Source: Hoplostethus atlanticus (taxonomy: Eukaryota > Chordata > Actinopteri > Trachichthyiformes > Trachichthyidae). Taken from it: a stretch of 64,000 bases of DNA. The notes below the pieces were generated by a model. The model was not told the DNA's origin. It saw only the letters and a program-made list of their open reading frames with translations, and searched no databases. Made by a program: the position numbers and the translations under genes. Positions 10,564-23,908 of the stretch are shown one piece after another (positions within the stretch are counted from its first letter, which is position 1; each line of letters starts with the position of its first letter). The stretch covers positions 835,501 to 899,500 of the forward strand of contig JAXDDX010000051.1 of NCBI GenBank assembly GCA_034670405.1, written 5' to 3'.

Positions 10564-13500
10564 ATGTCAGAGGGGACAGACAGGGTGAGCAGGGGGTTCC
10601 GGCAGATAGATGGAGTAGCCACACAGCGGCGCCGCAGTGTGTGTGTGTCACGCTTGATCAACTCTTATTACAGCATGTGTTTGCATGGCGGGCTCATAAA
10701 CATGACCACAGAAATAGTATTGCATACACACCCGTGCACACACACGTGTGCACTCACGAGCACACACACCAGCAGATGCAATAACCCGTAGCCTCATTTG
10801 CATACAATTTATTGCTAACTTGTCAGCCTTCCAGCGACACCTCCTGCCTCACCTTCTTTACAAGGGAAGGCGCCAAGCTGTGATCGCTCATTGCAAATCA
10901 TCAGAATCACACAACTATCGCACACACACAAAGCAGCAAAGAACGAGTGACGCAGAAATTTGGGCAATTTCTGAGGGCAAAAGTAAAAAACAAAAATATT
11001 ATTTTCAGGATGAAATATATTACAATAGATGTAATAGTAATTTATTTTCCTTCACATTGCTTTATTTTTTTTCAAATCTTGTGAAAACCAAAGGCAGGAA
11101 TGTATTTATTGCTGAGGGTACATGTTCCACCAAGGAGCAAGATGCAGTCTTGATACAGAGTACATTTCCACGGCTTATGTAGTTTAAAATATCAATTTGC
11201 ACCCCTTATCAAGATAAGCAGCGTTTGCAGTAGCATTAAATGATTCAATTTCATGGTCTAATCAGGGTGGATGTCATGGGCACACAATGTCAATATCTAT
11301 ATACGTCTTGTTACAGGGATCCCCCCGTGTCAACAAATGCTTTTTGAATATTCTTAATTGCCATTGATTTTCTGCTGGCCGCTACAAAGGGAAGGCTTGA
11401 CACATGCTCGTCCTGAAAGTGGATGACCTTCACTTGAGGGAAGAGAGGAGTTGAAAAAATATAGACCTTTGAGATAAGCGGTTACCCACTGGCTATACCC
11501 TCAACAATCAATAGATGTAGAAAGAACTTATTACTGACTAGTCCACAGAGTTAAAGGGGGCAAAAAAGCCAAAACAAACCCAACTTGCATCTCTGGTTGC
11601 TATGCTACCGTAAGGGCTTCAAAAAGTTAAACGCCAATGAAGAGTGCAAAAACGTTGTCCAACTTTTCGGATGAGATGGTGTTTTTTGATCTGCGCATTG
11701 GCATTCAGATATTGTAGCCGTCATACGGTCAAAGGTCTCCATCTGAACTGCATGGCTGATTTATCAGAGGTGTGACTTTCGCTAGAAGGGAGCTAACTGC
11801 CGTAATTCCTTCCAGTCAATTTGCTCAAAAGAGATAAGGCTTTGATCTCCACTGGCAGTGGCCCCAAGGACTTGATTCCTCAATCCATCTGGCTTTCAAG
11901 ACTGATGAATCCCCCACTTGCAGTGTTGAACACTGCATTATTCTTGACCCTAGGTGGTATCCATCCTTAATATTAACCTTCCCTAGGTCCCCATTCTCCC
12001 AAGACGTTGGGTGATACTAAACACAGAGAAGCCTCAGTTTGTCTGTTTGGTGTCTGCATCACCTCCTCCTCTAAGATTGAGATATGACTTTAGGAAACAA
12101 GAACAGGTGGAAATGATCAGAGCTGCTCCTCTATCTGTTACCAAAGATATCACACACATAAACACACACACACACACACCCCTCTTAATATCCACTACTT
12201 TCCACCACTGTGGCCAGCCTTTTTTTTTTATGAGGGAAAAGAAACAAGACAAGCAGGGGTAATGGAGGAAATGATAAGGAGTGAGAGCAGAGGGCAGGAA
12301 ACAGATGAAAAATGGAGGGTGAGGGAGAAGACTGTCAATCACTCAGGAATCTTGGGAGATAGAAAAGAGAGAGAGAGAAGGAGGGGGGCGGGGTTGAATA
12401 CAAAGATCTGGATCATCATGTTATAAAAGTCACCCAGAATCAAAGCGAGAAAAACGAGGGCTCTGTGAATGTAAGCCACATGCTGCCGGCTGCTACAATT
12501 TTAGTCCACTTTCAGCTGATGGAAAAAATACACAAAGAACATAAACATGAACATAATCATGAAGTGAACTGGGTTGGGCTGATTTGTCCATTTAAAGAAG
12601 TTGTTAGTTTGGAAGTGTCAGGGGCCTCCTCTCTCAATCTTTGATCTGGGTTGGGCAGGTGCAGGCGGCCAGAGATGTTCATCTTTATTTCATCCACTTC
12701 TTCTCAGCCTTTGGCTCAAGTTTCTAAGTTGATTTTAACGTCATTGATGTGGAGGGTCCTTGCACACATGTTTTTCGTTGGTGGGAGCAGCTGGGGCAGG
12801 TTGTAAGGGGTACACTTTGAGGTGAGGAAGGCAGGGACAAGGGGAAAATGCTTTTCTTTCACTGATAGAACAGGCACTTCATGCGTACAGCCCATATGGA
12901 GGGAATGAATTAGGAGCAGGAAAAAACAATGAGTCACCATGAGGGGCATACATGAAATCTAGTTCATCCTTTATTACTTCTGTAATTTGTGTAATTTGTG
13001 AGAATAAACAAAACGTGAATTAATTCCTTCTTTTATCTCAATGCTATCTTACACTTTTCCACTCTAATTGCCCCAAATGTTCAAATAAACCTGTCTGGAC
13101 ACTCCAACACCCAGAGTGGGATTAGTATCCAGTGCATTGAACATGTACTGTCAGGTTTAGATACAGATTCAAGTGGATTTATGTATTGTCTGTTGGACTG
13201 TACTGGAGTCGTGTTGAGAGTGCTAGGCGGTAGGCACGCCACCGAGGCCATCTGAGGTGAACGGCCTGCCATAAGCCCACCTGGATCTAGTGCATCAGAG
13301 TTAGGTGGCGCAGTAATGAAGACAGCGCCCTGGTCTGCATGCCGGGTCCACAGAGGAAGGTCTCTGAAATGGAAGCGCTGCCTTTTGGATGCCATTAATT
13401 TGCAGTGACAGTTTGGCTTTTCTTGGCCAGAGTGCTGCATAAGAGAGGTCGACCTTAATACTGCGCTGTAGTTCTTTTTTTTCTTTTTTTTTGCTCTATA

Positions 13501-14545
13501 AAAGAGGGAGCCTCTCTTTACATACATTTGGACAACGGCTGGTGGTCAGCCATAATTACACACCTAAGCCCGTACATTATTTATGCCACCTTTTACAATC
13601 CATTAAAAATCGTTTGGCCTCCTCTAAAACCTGTCATTATCGATTGACTTTACTGTAATTGCTTCTTTAAGCCCTCAAAGATTTTCTGCCAGGTGATTAA
13701 GGATGTACCCACTGCTGCGTGGGTCTGCAGATAACGTGCGCTAATCAAGGGACCATAAAACTCGCAAGCCCAAGCACTGTTTCACCCGGTGGTCGGCAGC
13801 GGAGGCAGGCCGGGATTCTAACTGTGATCGGGATGAATGTGGGTTTTACAAGTCTGATCCCTTAGATGTAGTGCGGCCGCTTCTCTTCAGCTGATGATTT
13901 GTACGCCAATAATGCTGTGGTTTACTTCCACAGTAGTAACAGCTACTAAAATTGAATCAAATCAATCACCTGCATTGCACTACAGGAAATACACCTCACT
14001 GACTGCATGATTTGCTGAGCTAAAACAAACCAACAGTTGTAAGCGGCAGCTCTCTAAGTGCTGAGACCCATAAGGATGTGCTGGCCTACAAAACCACAAT
14101 AATTCTTTATTCAATAAGCACAATTAACAGCTCGACATTGGGCGAGGGGGGGGGTTGTTTCATGCTGCCTCTCTCCTTCTCTCTCTCTCTTTTCTCCATT
14201 GTGCCATCTATTAAAGACCTGGAGGAGTGTTTGAGTGAGAGAGGGAATCAATATCAGCGCCATTAGCATCTCGCCAGAGAGCCTGTCTCAACATTCGGTG
14301 TTTAACATTCAAAGTCGTGAGTCACTGGAAATGTTTCTGGGGGCTTATTAATTCAAGTCCAACAGTGTGTTAGCCCACGCATCAACTCAATGGGCTAACG
14401 GAGCTAAATGGGCTATGATTTCCTAGAGTATGATCCTTAACTGCATGATAATTGGGCCTGCACTGAACATAGTGAACTTGGAGCATGGCAGTATGAGACT
14501 GCAGCACGATATCACAATGACACAACGACTGCTGAATGGTGACTG

Positions 14546-15045
14546 TACACTCACCGGACCCGGACCCCCTTTTGCCTCCAGAACAGCCTGAATTCTTCAC
14601 GGCATGGATTCAACAAGGTGCCCTTCTGCACACCACTGTTGTAAAGAGCTGTTATTTGAGCATTTGTGGCCTTTCTCTTAGCTTGAACAAGTCTGCCCAT
14701 TCTCCTCTGACCTCTGTCATTAACAAGGTGTTTTTAGCCACAGAGCTGCTGCTCACTGGATGTTTTTTGTTTATGGCACCATTCTCTGTAAACTCTAGAG
14801 ACTGTAGTGGTGAAAATCCAAGGAGGTTCAGCTGTTTCTGAGATGCTGGAACCACCACGTCTGGCACCAACAATCATACCACGGTCAAAGTCGTGAGAGT
14901 GGTATTGGTCGAACAAAAAACGAAACCACTTCACCATGTCTGCAAGCTTTATATGTTGAGTTGCTGCCACGTGATTTGCTGTTTGGAGGAGCAGGCTATT
15001 TGCGTTAATGAGCAGGAGTACCTAATAAAGTGGCCGGTGAGTGTA
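14546..15045. mobile_element. Tc1/mariner-derived MITE, copy 1
   Basis: The ends are TACACTCACCGG and CCGGTGAGTGTA, with CCTAATAAAGTGGCC just inside the right end, bounded by TA. This is a widespread fish Tc1-like terminus. The interior keeps the flanks of a Tc1 transposase gene (words TTCTTCACGGCATGGATTCA and CATTCTCCTCTGACCTCTG), but the middle of the gene is gone. It is non-autonomous. Confidence 0.75.
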
Positions 15046-16812
15046 GCCTATATGTGTGAAGTGATATGTACAGTCTGCATTCCCCCCTCCCCCCAAATAC
15101 TACTTTATCACTGTCTAAATAAAAATACAAACAGTTTAGTTTAGTAAAAAGTTAAAGTTTAAAAAAAAAAGTTAAAGTTTAGTGGCGATTTAAACTAAGA
15201 ATCACTTTCAATATCATCCATTCGTTCAATGTCCCTCATGTTTCTGTTTTATTCCAAGCTGCAGGTTTCCACAATCGTGAATCAAGCTGTGTGTTGTTTT
15301 AATCAATGAATACATCGGATGAAGCACCTGGTGCCTCGTATCACTGGGCATTGGTTCAGCGTAGCAGACACCTGACCAGAGTCCAGGCCAGGCTTGGACT
15401 GGGGCAGGGCCAGTGGGGGGTCCATACGCCAGACTCCCATGGTACGGCAGATGGCTGAGGGGCTGACCCAGTATGGTGATTCAATCTGCTTCTCTTATCC
15501 GAGGTGGGCCAACTTATCATTACAATCAGTAGCAACTAGGTTTTCTCTTTCATCACGCGCCGTTTCTCTCAACAACGAATGTCTCCTGTGTGCATCAACT
15601 GTGATGTTGTAGAGTGCTGCTGTGAGTTGGCAAATATGTACGAAGGAAGCCCTCAATCACGCTCGCAGTGTTTGGGAGCAGCACTTGATTGCAATGGCAA
15701 ATTAAAATGAACTTACGTAAGGAAGTCTTTGACGTGTAGAGAGCACTTGGGAGCCTAGCAACGGTGGGCCAGGCTACTAATTCACCCAGCAGATTTTCAC
15801 ATCTTTGTTTGGGAGGAGATGATTTTGAAATGTAGATTGAATTTGAAATGTAGACAGTAGGAGGGGAAATGGAAATCTGGTTAAATCTGGTTAAATAACG
15901 TCTACTGTGTGTGTGTGTGTGTGTGTGTGTATTAAATAACAGTAAAACCTTTCAATTACTTTTCCACAGACCCCAAAAAAATGCTATCCTGCCGCATGGA
16001 TATAGATAAATATTAAAGTAAACAAGTCACTACAAACTCTCTCTTGCTGGGCACATGGTGAAATGGGGCTGTGGAGATTAGTGGATTTCATTAGTTATAA
16101 TTTGATCAGAGTGGTGATTCCCAAGCGAGGCGCAACAGATGATTCAGACACGAGTGTGGCTACACTGGACATCTTCAACAACACGCCTGCCTCTCTAAGA
16201 GCCCATAGCGAGGGGCTGGCCACATATCACTGTTTAATCTTCCATGGAGCAGTTTCTATTAAAACCCAGTCAAAGGACGTTAGGTAAAAAGAAAGAAAGG
16301 TCAGCCGATTCGCTGGCTCATTGATTGCCTGGTCTTCTACCCTGGCTGCCCCTGGGTTCCCCCGTCAAATTTGGTGATTTGAAGTATCATTTACCACATG
16401 TCAAGAGCGCTCACTGACAGCTGCTCATCGCCCATACTCAAGGTCACCTGCAGTTCTGATCAAATGAGGCCAAGGGACACGAGCACACACACAAGGCAGA
16501 AACACGTGTACACAGGGACACACACACACACATACATGTACAGTGTCCACAATGGTATGACTCCAACGCGCACACAATGCCGAGCTATGGTTATATGCAA
16601 CAATACATGTTCACAAACACCACACACACACACACCTACAAACAGACAGACTCATGTGCACCTGCATACTCTCTCACCCACGCACATACAAACTCACACA
16701 CACACACACACTCCTCCACATTGCTTCTAACTCAATCTTCTCAGGCTCTTGCACAAGTTCAAGTTCAGTCCCCCCAGGGGATTGAAGCGGTTACCCAGTA
16801 GAGTAATCTCAC
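15046..16812. other. intergenic sequence left of the cfap58 relic
   Basis: No exon was recognised here, although the last cfap58 exon should lie in or left of this stretch. It holds a (TG)n tract at 15906-15930 and CA-rich patches around 16480-16710. Confidence 0.45.
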
Positions 16813-16930
16813 CTGTTCTGCTGCTTCTGACTCAGGTACTTCTTCTTGATGCTCTGTAGCTTGTTGGCCAGCCTTTCGTTCTCATTCTTGTGCTCTGTAG
16901 TCTCCAAGATGTTCAGCTCTGCCGTTAACG
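16813..16930 (-). pseudogene. cfap58: cfap58 relic exon, SELNMYE...KKKYLAQK segment
   Basis: It reads ALTAELNILETTEHKNENER and LANKLQSIKKKYLSQKQQN, matching CFAP58 VLSSELNMYEVQSKEYKYEV and EKLTNELQNLKKKYLAQKRK. It is the only relic with no stop or frameshift, although it appears two codons shorter than the human segment. The donor is good (ACAG before GTGAGA). The last exon (PGFTGGGF tail in human) was not found to its left. Confidence 0.9.
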
Positions 16931-18809
16931 CTTGCAGAAAGAAAGAAATGTCAGTTTATCAAAGAAAAAGTGCAGAGAGGTGAACAGTTCATGGTTTCCA
17001 TGCATGTGAAAACATTTGTATACTTGCATTCTGAATATCTATGCTTTATTCTCATTATGCTATAATATTATTGATTTGTTTCTTGAATTTCGCTGAGGGG
17101 GTAATTAGTATCAGTTGTCCTTTTGGCTTCAATTTGATGACGCACTTGGTTGTCCGTGAACAGTTGAGTGGACTTTCAGGCATATAGTGCTGTTATTATT
17201 TTTAAGTAAATCTGTATTGTTATGATAATACCAATATAAATGTACATATTGTTCTGCTGAACTGGCATCAATGGCATTAGCAGTAAATGCAGTATAGCTG
17301 ATGGTTTGCTAAACTGATTGTTTTGTTCCTTTTATTTTACAGAACATTGTTAAGATATTTGTTAAGAAAACAAATATACTATTACTACCACTGTTACTAT
17401 TACTACCATTGTTACTATTACTACCACTGTTACTACCACTACTCATAATAATCTTAACGATTATTATGATTATGATTATTTGTATGATTGTTATGAAACC
17501 AATCTAGGAGGCTCATGTCTTATTCACCACCATGAACCTTGTCCCCTAATGTAAATTGATTCTCATTGTCTTTAATTTTTATTGCTAAAACAAGGCAAGC
17601 TGAATGAACAGCTGATTCTTGCTGTTTCTTGTAGATTCTGTTTCTGTTCTTGAGCTTAATTTTCACTTTTGGGTTACTGCAGGCCTAAATGATGCTTACT
17701 ACATATTAGCATTGCAATTGCCTGGGTGCAGGCTTGTTTAGCTAAACTCTTGCCAACAGTGCCTGGGGTCCACATTTAATTAAGCCTGGTAATGAATTAT
17801 CAGAGAATTAAGCTCAGAATGGCTCCACCTCGGGGCATTGGCAGGCTTTATATGTCACATGTGTATAAAGTTATGTGCTGTTGACTGCAGATATTCAAGA
17901 GAAACCTATTCTTCACACCTAGTCTAATGTAACGTTCAGCATTTAATGACCGCACCAAGATCACCTACGGCATCACAGAAAGAAAGAAAAATGATCATCA
18001 CGTCTTCATCTTTCCCCCAAAATCCATCCCAAACGTTTTTTAATGGCATCTGAATTAAAAGTTTCTAAAAAGAGGGGGGGAAAAAAAGTAGAGTGAGAGA
18101 CGTACTGGAGGGGGGTATTTTTGAAATCCCAAATGTCAGTTGCTCCGTAGTTCTTTATGGTTGAGCTCTTAATTAGGTGGTGGTGATGGGAGGCTGGGGG
18201 GGGAGGAGTCTAATTATTCATTTAAGTGAACTGTCCCCGAACCCACAACTAGTCTGTGAGGGAGAAATGATTCATGGACGCCCTGAAGAGCCCTTAGTAG
18301 GATGGGTGGGAGAGGCAGGGCCGCTGGACATGGGGAGGGGAGGGCAGAAGCAGAGATACTGGTGGGGGGCGGAAACAGGCACTCTGGGGCAATGGGGAAT
18401 ACTGCTGCCTCAACATGCACCACAGGCCTACATCCACCCCAGCTCCACAGTGCCTTAAGTACCATTTCTGTGCCAGTGGTCAGAGATGCTAGAATGACCA
18501 AAAAAAAAAAAAAAAAGCAAGAGACTTAGAGATAGAAAGGGAGAAGAAGAGGGACGGCGGGAGGGAAGGGGTGAGAGAGAAATGGAGAGGTGAGGGATAA
18601 AAGTAAGTAGAGGAGATGGAAGGAATTTCAAGAAAAAGAATGCATGTGATATTAACATCAACAACAACACATATACAGGGATAAAGAGACGGAAAATGAA
18701 GACAAATAATAGGCTGCGAGAGAAAGATGCTTTGACTGGCGAGGAAAAAATTAAGGAAGGAGGAGGGAATGATAAAACAGAAGAGCGAGAGATGAAAGTC
18801 GCTGAGGAC
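16931..18809. other. former cfap58 intron
   Basis: AT-rich, with a degenerate (TTACTACCACTG)n minisatellite at 17384-17446 and a poly-A run near 18500. No gene was seen. A 152-codon minus-strand frame over 18455-18913 is low-complexity FSLS sequence joined to relic exon 18810-18931 and is not a gene. Confidence 0.45.
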
Positions 18810-18931
18810 CTTGAGCTTTTTGTTCCTCTCTCTGTGATGGTACTCTGGCACTGCTGGAGCTGCTCAGCTGCCTCCGGACCCAGCTGCCACGCCAGAATGT
18901 GCTTCAGCCCCACATACAGTCTCTCCTTCTC
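18810..18931 (-). pseudogene. cfap58: cfap58 relic exon, EKEKLYMELKHVLARQPGPEAAEQL segment
   Basis: It reads EKERLYVGLKHILAWQ, LGPEAAEQLQQCQSTIT and, after a one-base change of frame, ERNKKLK. CFAP58 has EKEKLYMELKHVLARQ, PGPEAAEQLKLYRRTL and DKKQQLK. The GPEAAEQL block is the signature that identified the gene. The 3' edge (AAG before GTCCTC) is a weak donor. Confidence 0.92.
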
Positions 18932-21900
18932 CTTGGGGGGGTGGGGGGGGGGTGGTAGAGCGAGAGAGAGAGAAGAAGAGAGAGAGAGAATGAGTTAGAG
19001 TTAGTGAGGCGAGAGTATTGAGTTCGGTGAGAGGCACTCTTTTCAAAACATGCCACATATCCCACTGGGTGCTTCATTATCGGCTACAGACTCCCACATT
19101 TACGGCATCCTTTTAGATCTGAGTAAAAATGTTATTTTCGAAACAGATCAGAGGCACTGGAGTCGCAGGCTGTAAATAGATGTGTAATGGGTGAGAAGGG
19201 TTATTATTGTCACATGGGTCCACCACAGACGCCCATATAGATTACTACTGTAGGTATTTTGCTCAGCCAGGCAGAGTGCTCTTTAAAACGCACTTGAGTC
19301 TCCCTCGATTGCCCTCCATCTTCACAGCAACACCGCACCAACAATCACATCTCCCACAAAAGTGTTATTAACAAATAAAACATGACTTTGCAGACAATAC
19401 ATGGCAGGGACAGCATACTAAATCAATGTCACGGTAAATCAGTGTAATAAATGTGTAATCAGGCAGACTGTGGTGGAACCGCAGACCCGGTTTGACCCTA
19501 TCAAGTCTAAATGAGGTCCGCTGAGTCGTTAACACTCACATTTGAATAACATGCATCAATATTAATAGGTTATTAATGACATAAAGCAATTACATATACA
19601 GTGGACTGGAGAGAGGGTGAAGAGGAAAAACAGGGAGAGAGAGAGAGAGAGAGAGAGAGAGCAATCCTCTCAAGACTGTAGAGTGTATGTGTGTTTGTGT
19701 GTGCACGTGTAGTATAGGTGTGTCATGGTGAGATATGGATATGCATGCACACTCATGTTGCCTGCATTCGTCCCTGTTTGCACTAGATAGATAGTGACCT
19801 AAGGGTGAGCGATCTTCATGCGCTTGTAAACTCATATACTCATGACTGGGGGGCAAATAGCAGCCAGCCCATTCATATGAACTGACTTCACAGAAATGTC
19901 TAGCAGCAGTATTGTGGATTGTGTGTGTGTGTGTGTGTGTGTGTCTTTATAACACAGAGGTGTGTGACAGAGGTGTGTGGTTCAGATCTGCCCAAGCCCA
20001 GGAGGTTCAGGGGACGGTCAAGTGATCCCTAGAGGAAAAGGAGGAGAAATTTTTCAAAAACCTGAGAACTTGAGCAAAGGCTTAATCCTTTTACGTGAAA
20101 CCCTTTTTTATGTTGCGAGTGACAGGTGCATGTGTGCACACCGGATGCGTATTTACAATTCTACAGTGTCAGAGCTTAAAGACTCAAAAGTATCTTCTGT
20201 GTTTCAACACAGAAAAAAAATCTTTCTTGGTTTTGAAGGTTTTGCTTTTGATTAAGGCGAATGGTCTGTTGTCCACCAAAACGTCCATCAGATGCTCTAA
20301 TGAAGACACCCTATCTGTATCTGTAAGTTATGAGTGTGCAGCTACTCTCATATCCTTTCACTATTTAATGTTAGCAGGCAGCTCACCAACTCAGGTGTGT
20401 TTCGCCAAGCATTTGCAGTTTCAAAGCGTGCCGTGAACAAATAAATCTGTCTCCATGTGGTGTTTTCTTCTGCTGTGTCCAGATGTTACACGTCAGAATG
20501 AATCATAATTAATCAAAGTCCTTGTGTACTACCTGTCTTTTAATGGCCACAGAAAACACTGGTAGGGTAGTGATTTTGAAAAAAAAAAAAAAAAAAAAAA
20601 GACACATGGGCCCTGTAGATGTTGTGTCCATGTGCTGTATGGAAACTTAAGCATGGGGTGTTTCTTGACATAGTGCTCAGAGAGGGAACAGAGAGTGTGT
20701 GTGTGCGTCAGCAGTGAAAATCAACCAACTGGCCTCTCTTCCTTGGCCATCTTTATTTCCTCCTCCTCTCCTCATCATGATTGAGTCATCACAGTGCATG
20801 ACAACAAATCACTCTGACTCACTTCCTGCAGCCAATGCAACTGAGGGAAAAAATCCTCCTCATTTATATCTCCTTGTGTTTCTGGTTAGAAATTCCAATA
20901 TATTCCGGTGCCAAACATGACAAGGGACGACAAAAAGATAAAAGAGTGGCACCTGAAATAGCTCTGACCTGCTTTCGAAGGACTGCTCATAGGAAGTCTA
21001 AGTATACCTCCACAGTGTGACTAATGCAGCGATATAGATGTACATTTAGAGAAACAATCCATGCTGTTTGAGTGATCTGTCTATATGGAGGTGTTGTTGC
21101 AATTGCCAGCTTCGTGACAGTGATCAATAATGCATGTTATCAAGTGTGGTCTCTACGAATGGCATTGTTACCTGCCCTGGAAGAACAATATTCTCACAGC
21201 AGTTATTCCAGGCACAATGACTTGCTCTTTATTGGAAGGCTGGTGAAAATGTAAGCTGTCAAACTGTCAAACGGGAGCCAGCGTTCACTAATATATTTCA
21301 AAACTGACTGACCTGCAATACTGCTGCCTGTGAGAGAGAGGATGAAAAAAAAACAAAACAAGCAAGCTCCCTCAGAAAATTAAACCACTGCCAGTATATC
21401 GACTGCCACTTAGCAAGAGAAGGAAGACGGAACGGAGCAAATGAAAAAAGGAAACACAACAGAATTGTATTGGTGCATTGTTAATCAGTGGAACACAATC
21501 AAATGCAAAGTAATATGGGAAGGAAATACAACGGGCAAAGCATGGGACCTTCAGGGACCAAATGACCAACCGAAGTAATCATTATTATGGGTGCTTATAA
21601 TCATCATAATGCATCTGTATGCCTTCGCACTCCAGGATGCCCAGTGGGGGTCTAGCGCCATCTTCAGGTTGCCGTTTTCGATCAATGGTAACGAGGGTGG
21701 GCTCACCGTAACCGTGGCAACCCATGCATATCATTCATAATGCCCGGGTCCGCCTTTGTCCTTTAATGGTAGGCAATCAGCTGCCCTGAAATCAGAGTTA
21801 GAGCTGACAAGACAAACAAGAAAGAGCGAGCGACGGGGTAATCTGAGACAGAGAAACACAGAATGAGGACCGTTACTCCAGGATAAATTCATCTTAAATC

Positions 21901-22492
21901 CAGAATAGCATTCAGCCTCGGTCAGGAGTAAATCTGGAACAGACCCTGTCACCCCCATACCCTCCCACAATTCCACTATCTTGCTCACACTATGAAAATT
22001 TCAGCAGATCTGTAACAGTCCAAACTACTGTTACGGAGATTTGGCTGGGCTCCAGCGTGTGTGTGGGAGAGGGGCAGCAAGGCTAACTGTACTGCATTAA
22101 TTATATTAGAGGAGGGACGAGCTGTGTGGTTGAAAAAAAGAGAAAGACAGAGCAAATGAATTACACCTGCAATTTGAATGACAACATAATATAAACTGCA
22201 GTTTAATCTAAAGTAAACACAACAACAAAAACAGACAAATGCAATGGTAGCTATTGTAGAAGTCCTCCTCGATTCCTTATTCCTTAGCTCCTGCCCCCTG
22301 AAAAGAGAACAAAACTTGATTTTTCCTCTCGCAGTTGGAGTCAAAGTGCAGAAGTAGTTCAGCAAGCATGTAGTAAATTTATGGCTTTTATTTCACAGAT
22401 TATGAGTTCATAGTTTTTCTTATGAAAAATCTTTAAAAATCACTTAAAAAATATATTTTCCACTTGGCTCTCATATTGACTTGTCTGTGGCT

Positions 22493-22546
22493 GTGTGTGT
22501 GTGTGTGTGTGTGTGTATGTGAGAGAGAGAGAGAGAGAGAGAGAGA
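22493..22546. repeat. compound (TG)n(GA)n microsatellite
   Basis: A TG tract passes through TATGTGA into a GA tract. Confidence 0.95.
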
Positions 22547-23089
22547 CAAAGACCAAGACAGACACAAAGCACGAAAGAGAGTCTACAAGTCTACGAGGGC
22601 TCAAGCAAGGCACCACCAAATTGGGAAATTTTCTAAGCCTCTTATGTATGATACATAAAGGTAATAAAAACTGTTGGTCCAAGAGTTGTGAATAAAGGAT
22701 ACATCAAAAAAGTCATATGTAAGAAGTCAGGAGGGAGGGAGTTAGGATTTACAAAAAAGGGGAGGAGAGGGGGAAAACCAACCCTGAATATCTGTCTGCA
22801 GATGCACAGAATTTTTCGATTTTCTTTCCTCCCCCTCTTCCCGTCTATTGCATTTGCCTGACACAAACAGATGAACGCTAGGTTTATGTCAAAGGAAGTC
22901 TAACCCTCGAGGCAGCGTGCACCCAGCACATCATCACATACCACTGAAGGATGGGGTAATATCGACTGATTTATTTTTCCCTTGCATTTCCTCCGACTCC
23001 CCAGCTAGTGAATTAATTATAAACTTAAAAGCATCAAATGTTAGTCATCAACAAGTGATCAAAAGAGGACACGGAACATGTAGGCATGA

Positions 23090-23123
<34 letters not shown>

Positions 23124-23349
23124 ATAATAAATAATAAAGGGTGCCACAGAATGAGAAAAAGATAACAAGATACACTTTGGCCATATGCATGTTAATGGGT
23201 GGCAACCCATTTGTTTACATTTGGATTACAGTTTTTTCATTGGTAGTCATCAGTATACACCTGTTAGACCTTTGAGAAATGCTCGGATGAAATATATCTT
23301 GTTTGCACACCATCTGGTAAGTTCTTCTCAAATTGTTGTCACACAATAT

Positions 23350-23908
23350 TGTCACGGCTCCAGCCCCGGCTCCGGGGTTTCCCTATGTTTTCACCTCCCC
23401 TGTCTGTCACTGTCTGTCTATGTGTGTGTGGTGTGGGTGTGGTTCCGTCTCTCGGCCCTGCCTCTCCTCCACACCTGTCGCCTATCAAGCCATCAGCCCA
23501 GCAGTATTTTAACCCCGGCTCTTCAACCACTCGTCGCCAGATTGTTCCGCCTATTTCGTGGTATTCGCATTCTCGGCCGCTCAAGATTCCCTATCTGAGT
23601 TTATTCCCCTGTGTGCCTTCGGCTATTCTAACCCGAACTCTCTTGTCTTCCAAGATTCCCCTGTGTGTTCGACCCCTTGTGTCTCCTCGCCTGTATCCAC
23701 CAGCCTGCCTGCCTCCCCCGCTCCAGCCACACCTGCTTGCTCCAGCTTCAACCCGCGTCCCTCGCTCCTGCCTTACCAGCTCGTCTCATCGTCCAGCCAG
23801 TCCTGCACCCCCCATCTTCCTACACCTGCTTCCTCATTAAACCTCCTTTTTCCCTACTCCGTCGTCCTGGTCTGCCTTTCTGGGTCCTGGTAACTGCTAT
23901 CGCTGACA
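23350..23908 (+). mobile_element. solo LTR (559 bp)
   Basis: It begins TGTCACGGCT and ends GCTGACA, with an identical 6-base flank CAATAT on both sides (23344-23349 and 23909-23914). The interior is C-rich, with an ATTAAA signal near the 3' end. No internal retroelement coding region adjoins it, so it is a recombined fossil LTR, probably Ty3/gypsy-like by its form. The intact flanks suggest modest age. Confidence 0.7.

Larger units (their letters stand above)
6984..14545. other. intergenic sequence, no gene seen
   Basis: This is AT-rich unique sequence with microsatellites at 7545-7578, 9281-9398 (compound GT) and 10499-10561, a poly-C run at 9472-9489, and GA-rich patches at 8630-8690 and 12363-12382. 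All open frames read as repeat translation or lack any family resemblance. Confidence 0.5.

Noticed and set aside
12690-12730. U2 snRNA-like word (CTTCTCAGCCTTTGGCTCAAG)
   Set aside because: Only about 25 bases resemble the U2 5' end. The branch-site region does not follow, so it is chance or a tiny fragment.
13081-13527. 148-codon minus-strand frame
   Set aside because: Contains a poly-lysine run from a poly-T tract and nothing recognisable; treated as chance.
17384-17446. Short regularly spaced words considered as a CRISPR-like array
   Set aside because: It is a simple TTACTACCACTG minisatellite with no spacers, in a eukaryotic setting.
18455-18913. 152-codon minus-strand frame starting MGLKHILAWQLGPEAAEQL
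   Set aside because: Only its first part is the cfap58 relic exon. The rest is low-complexity intron sequence after the frame change.
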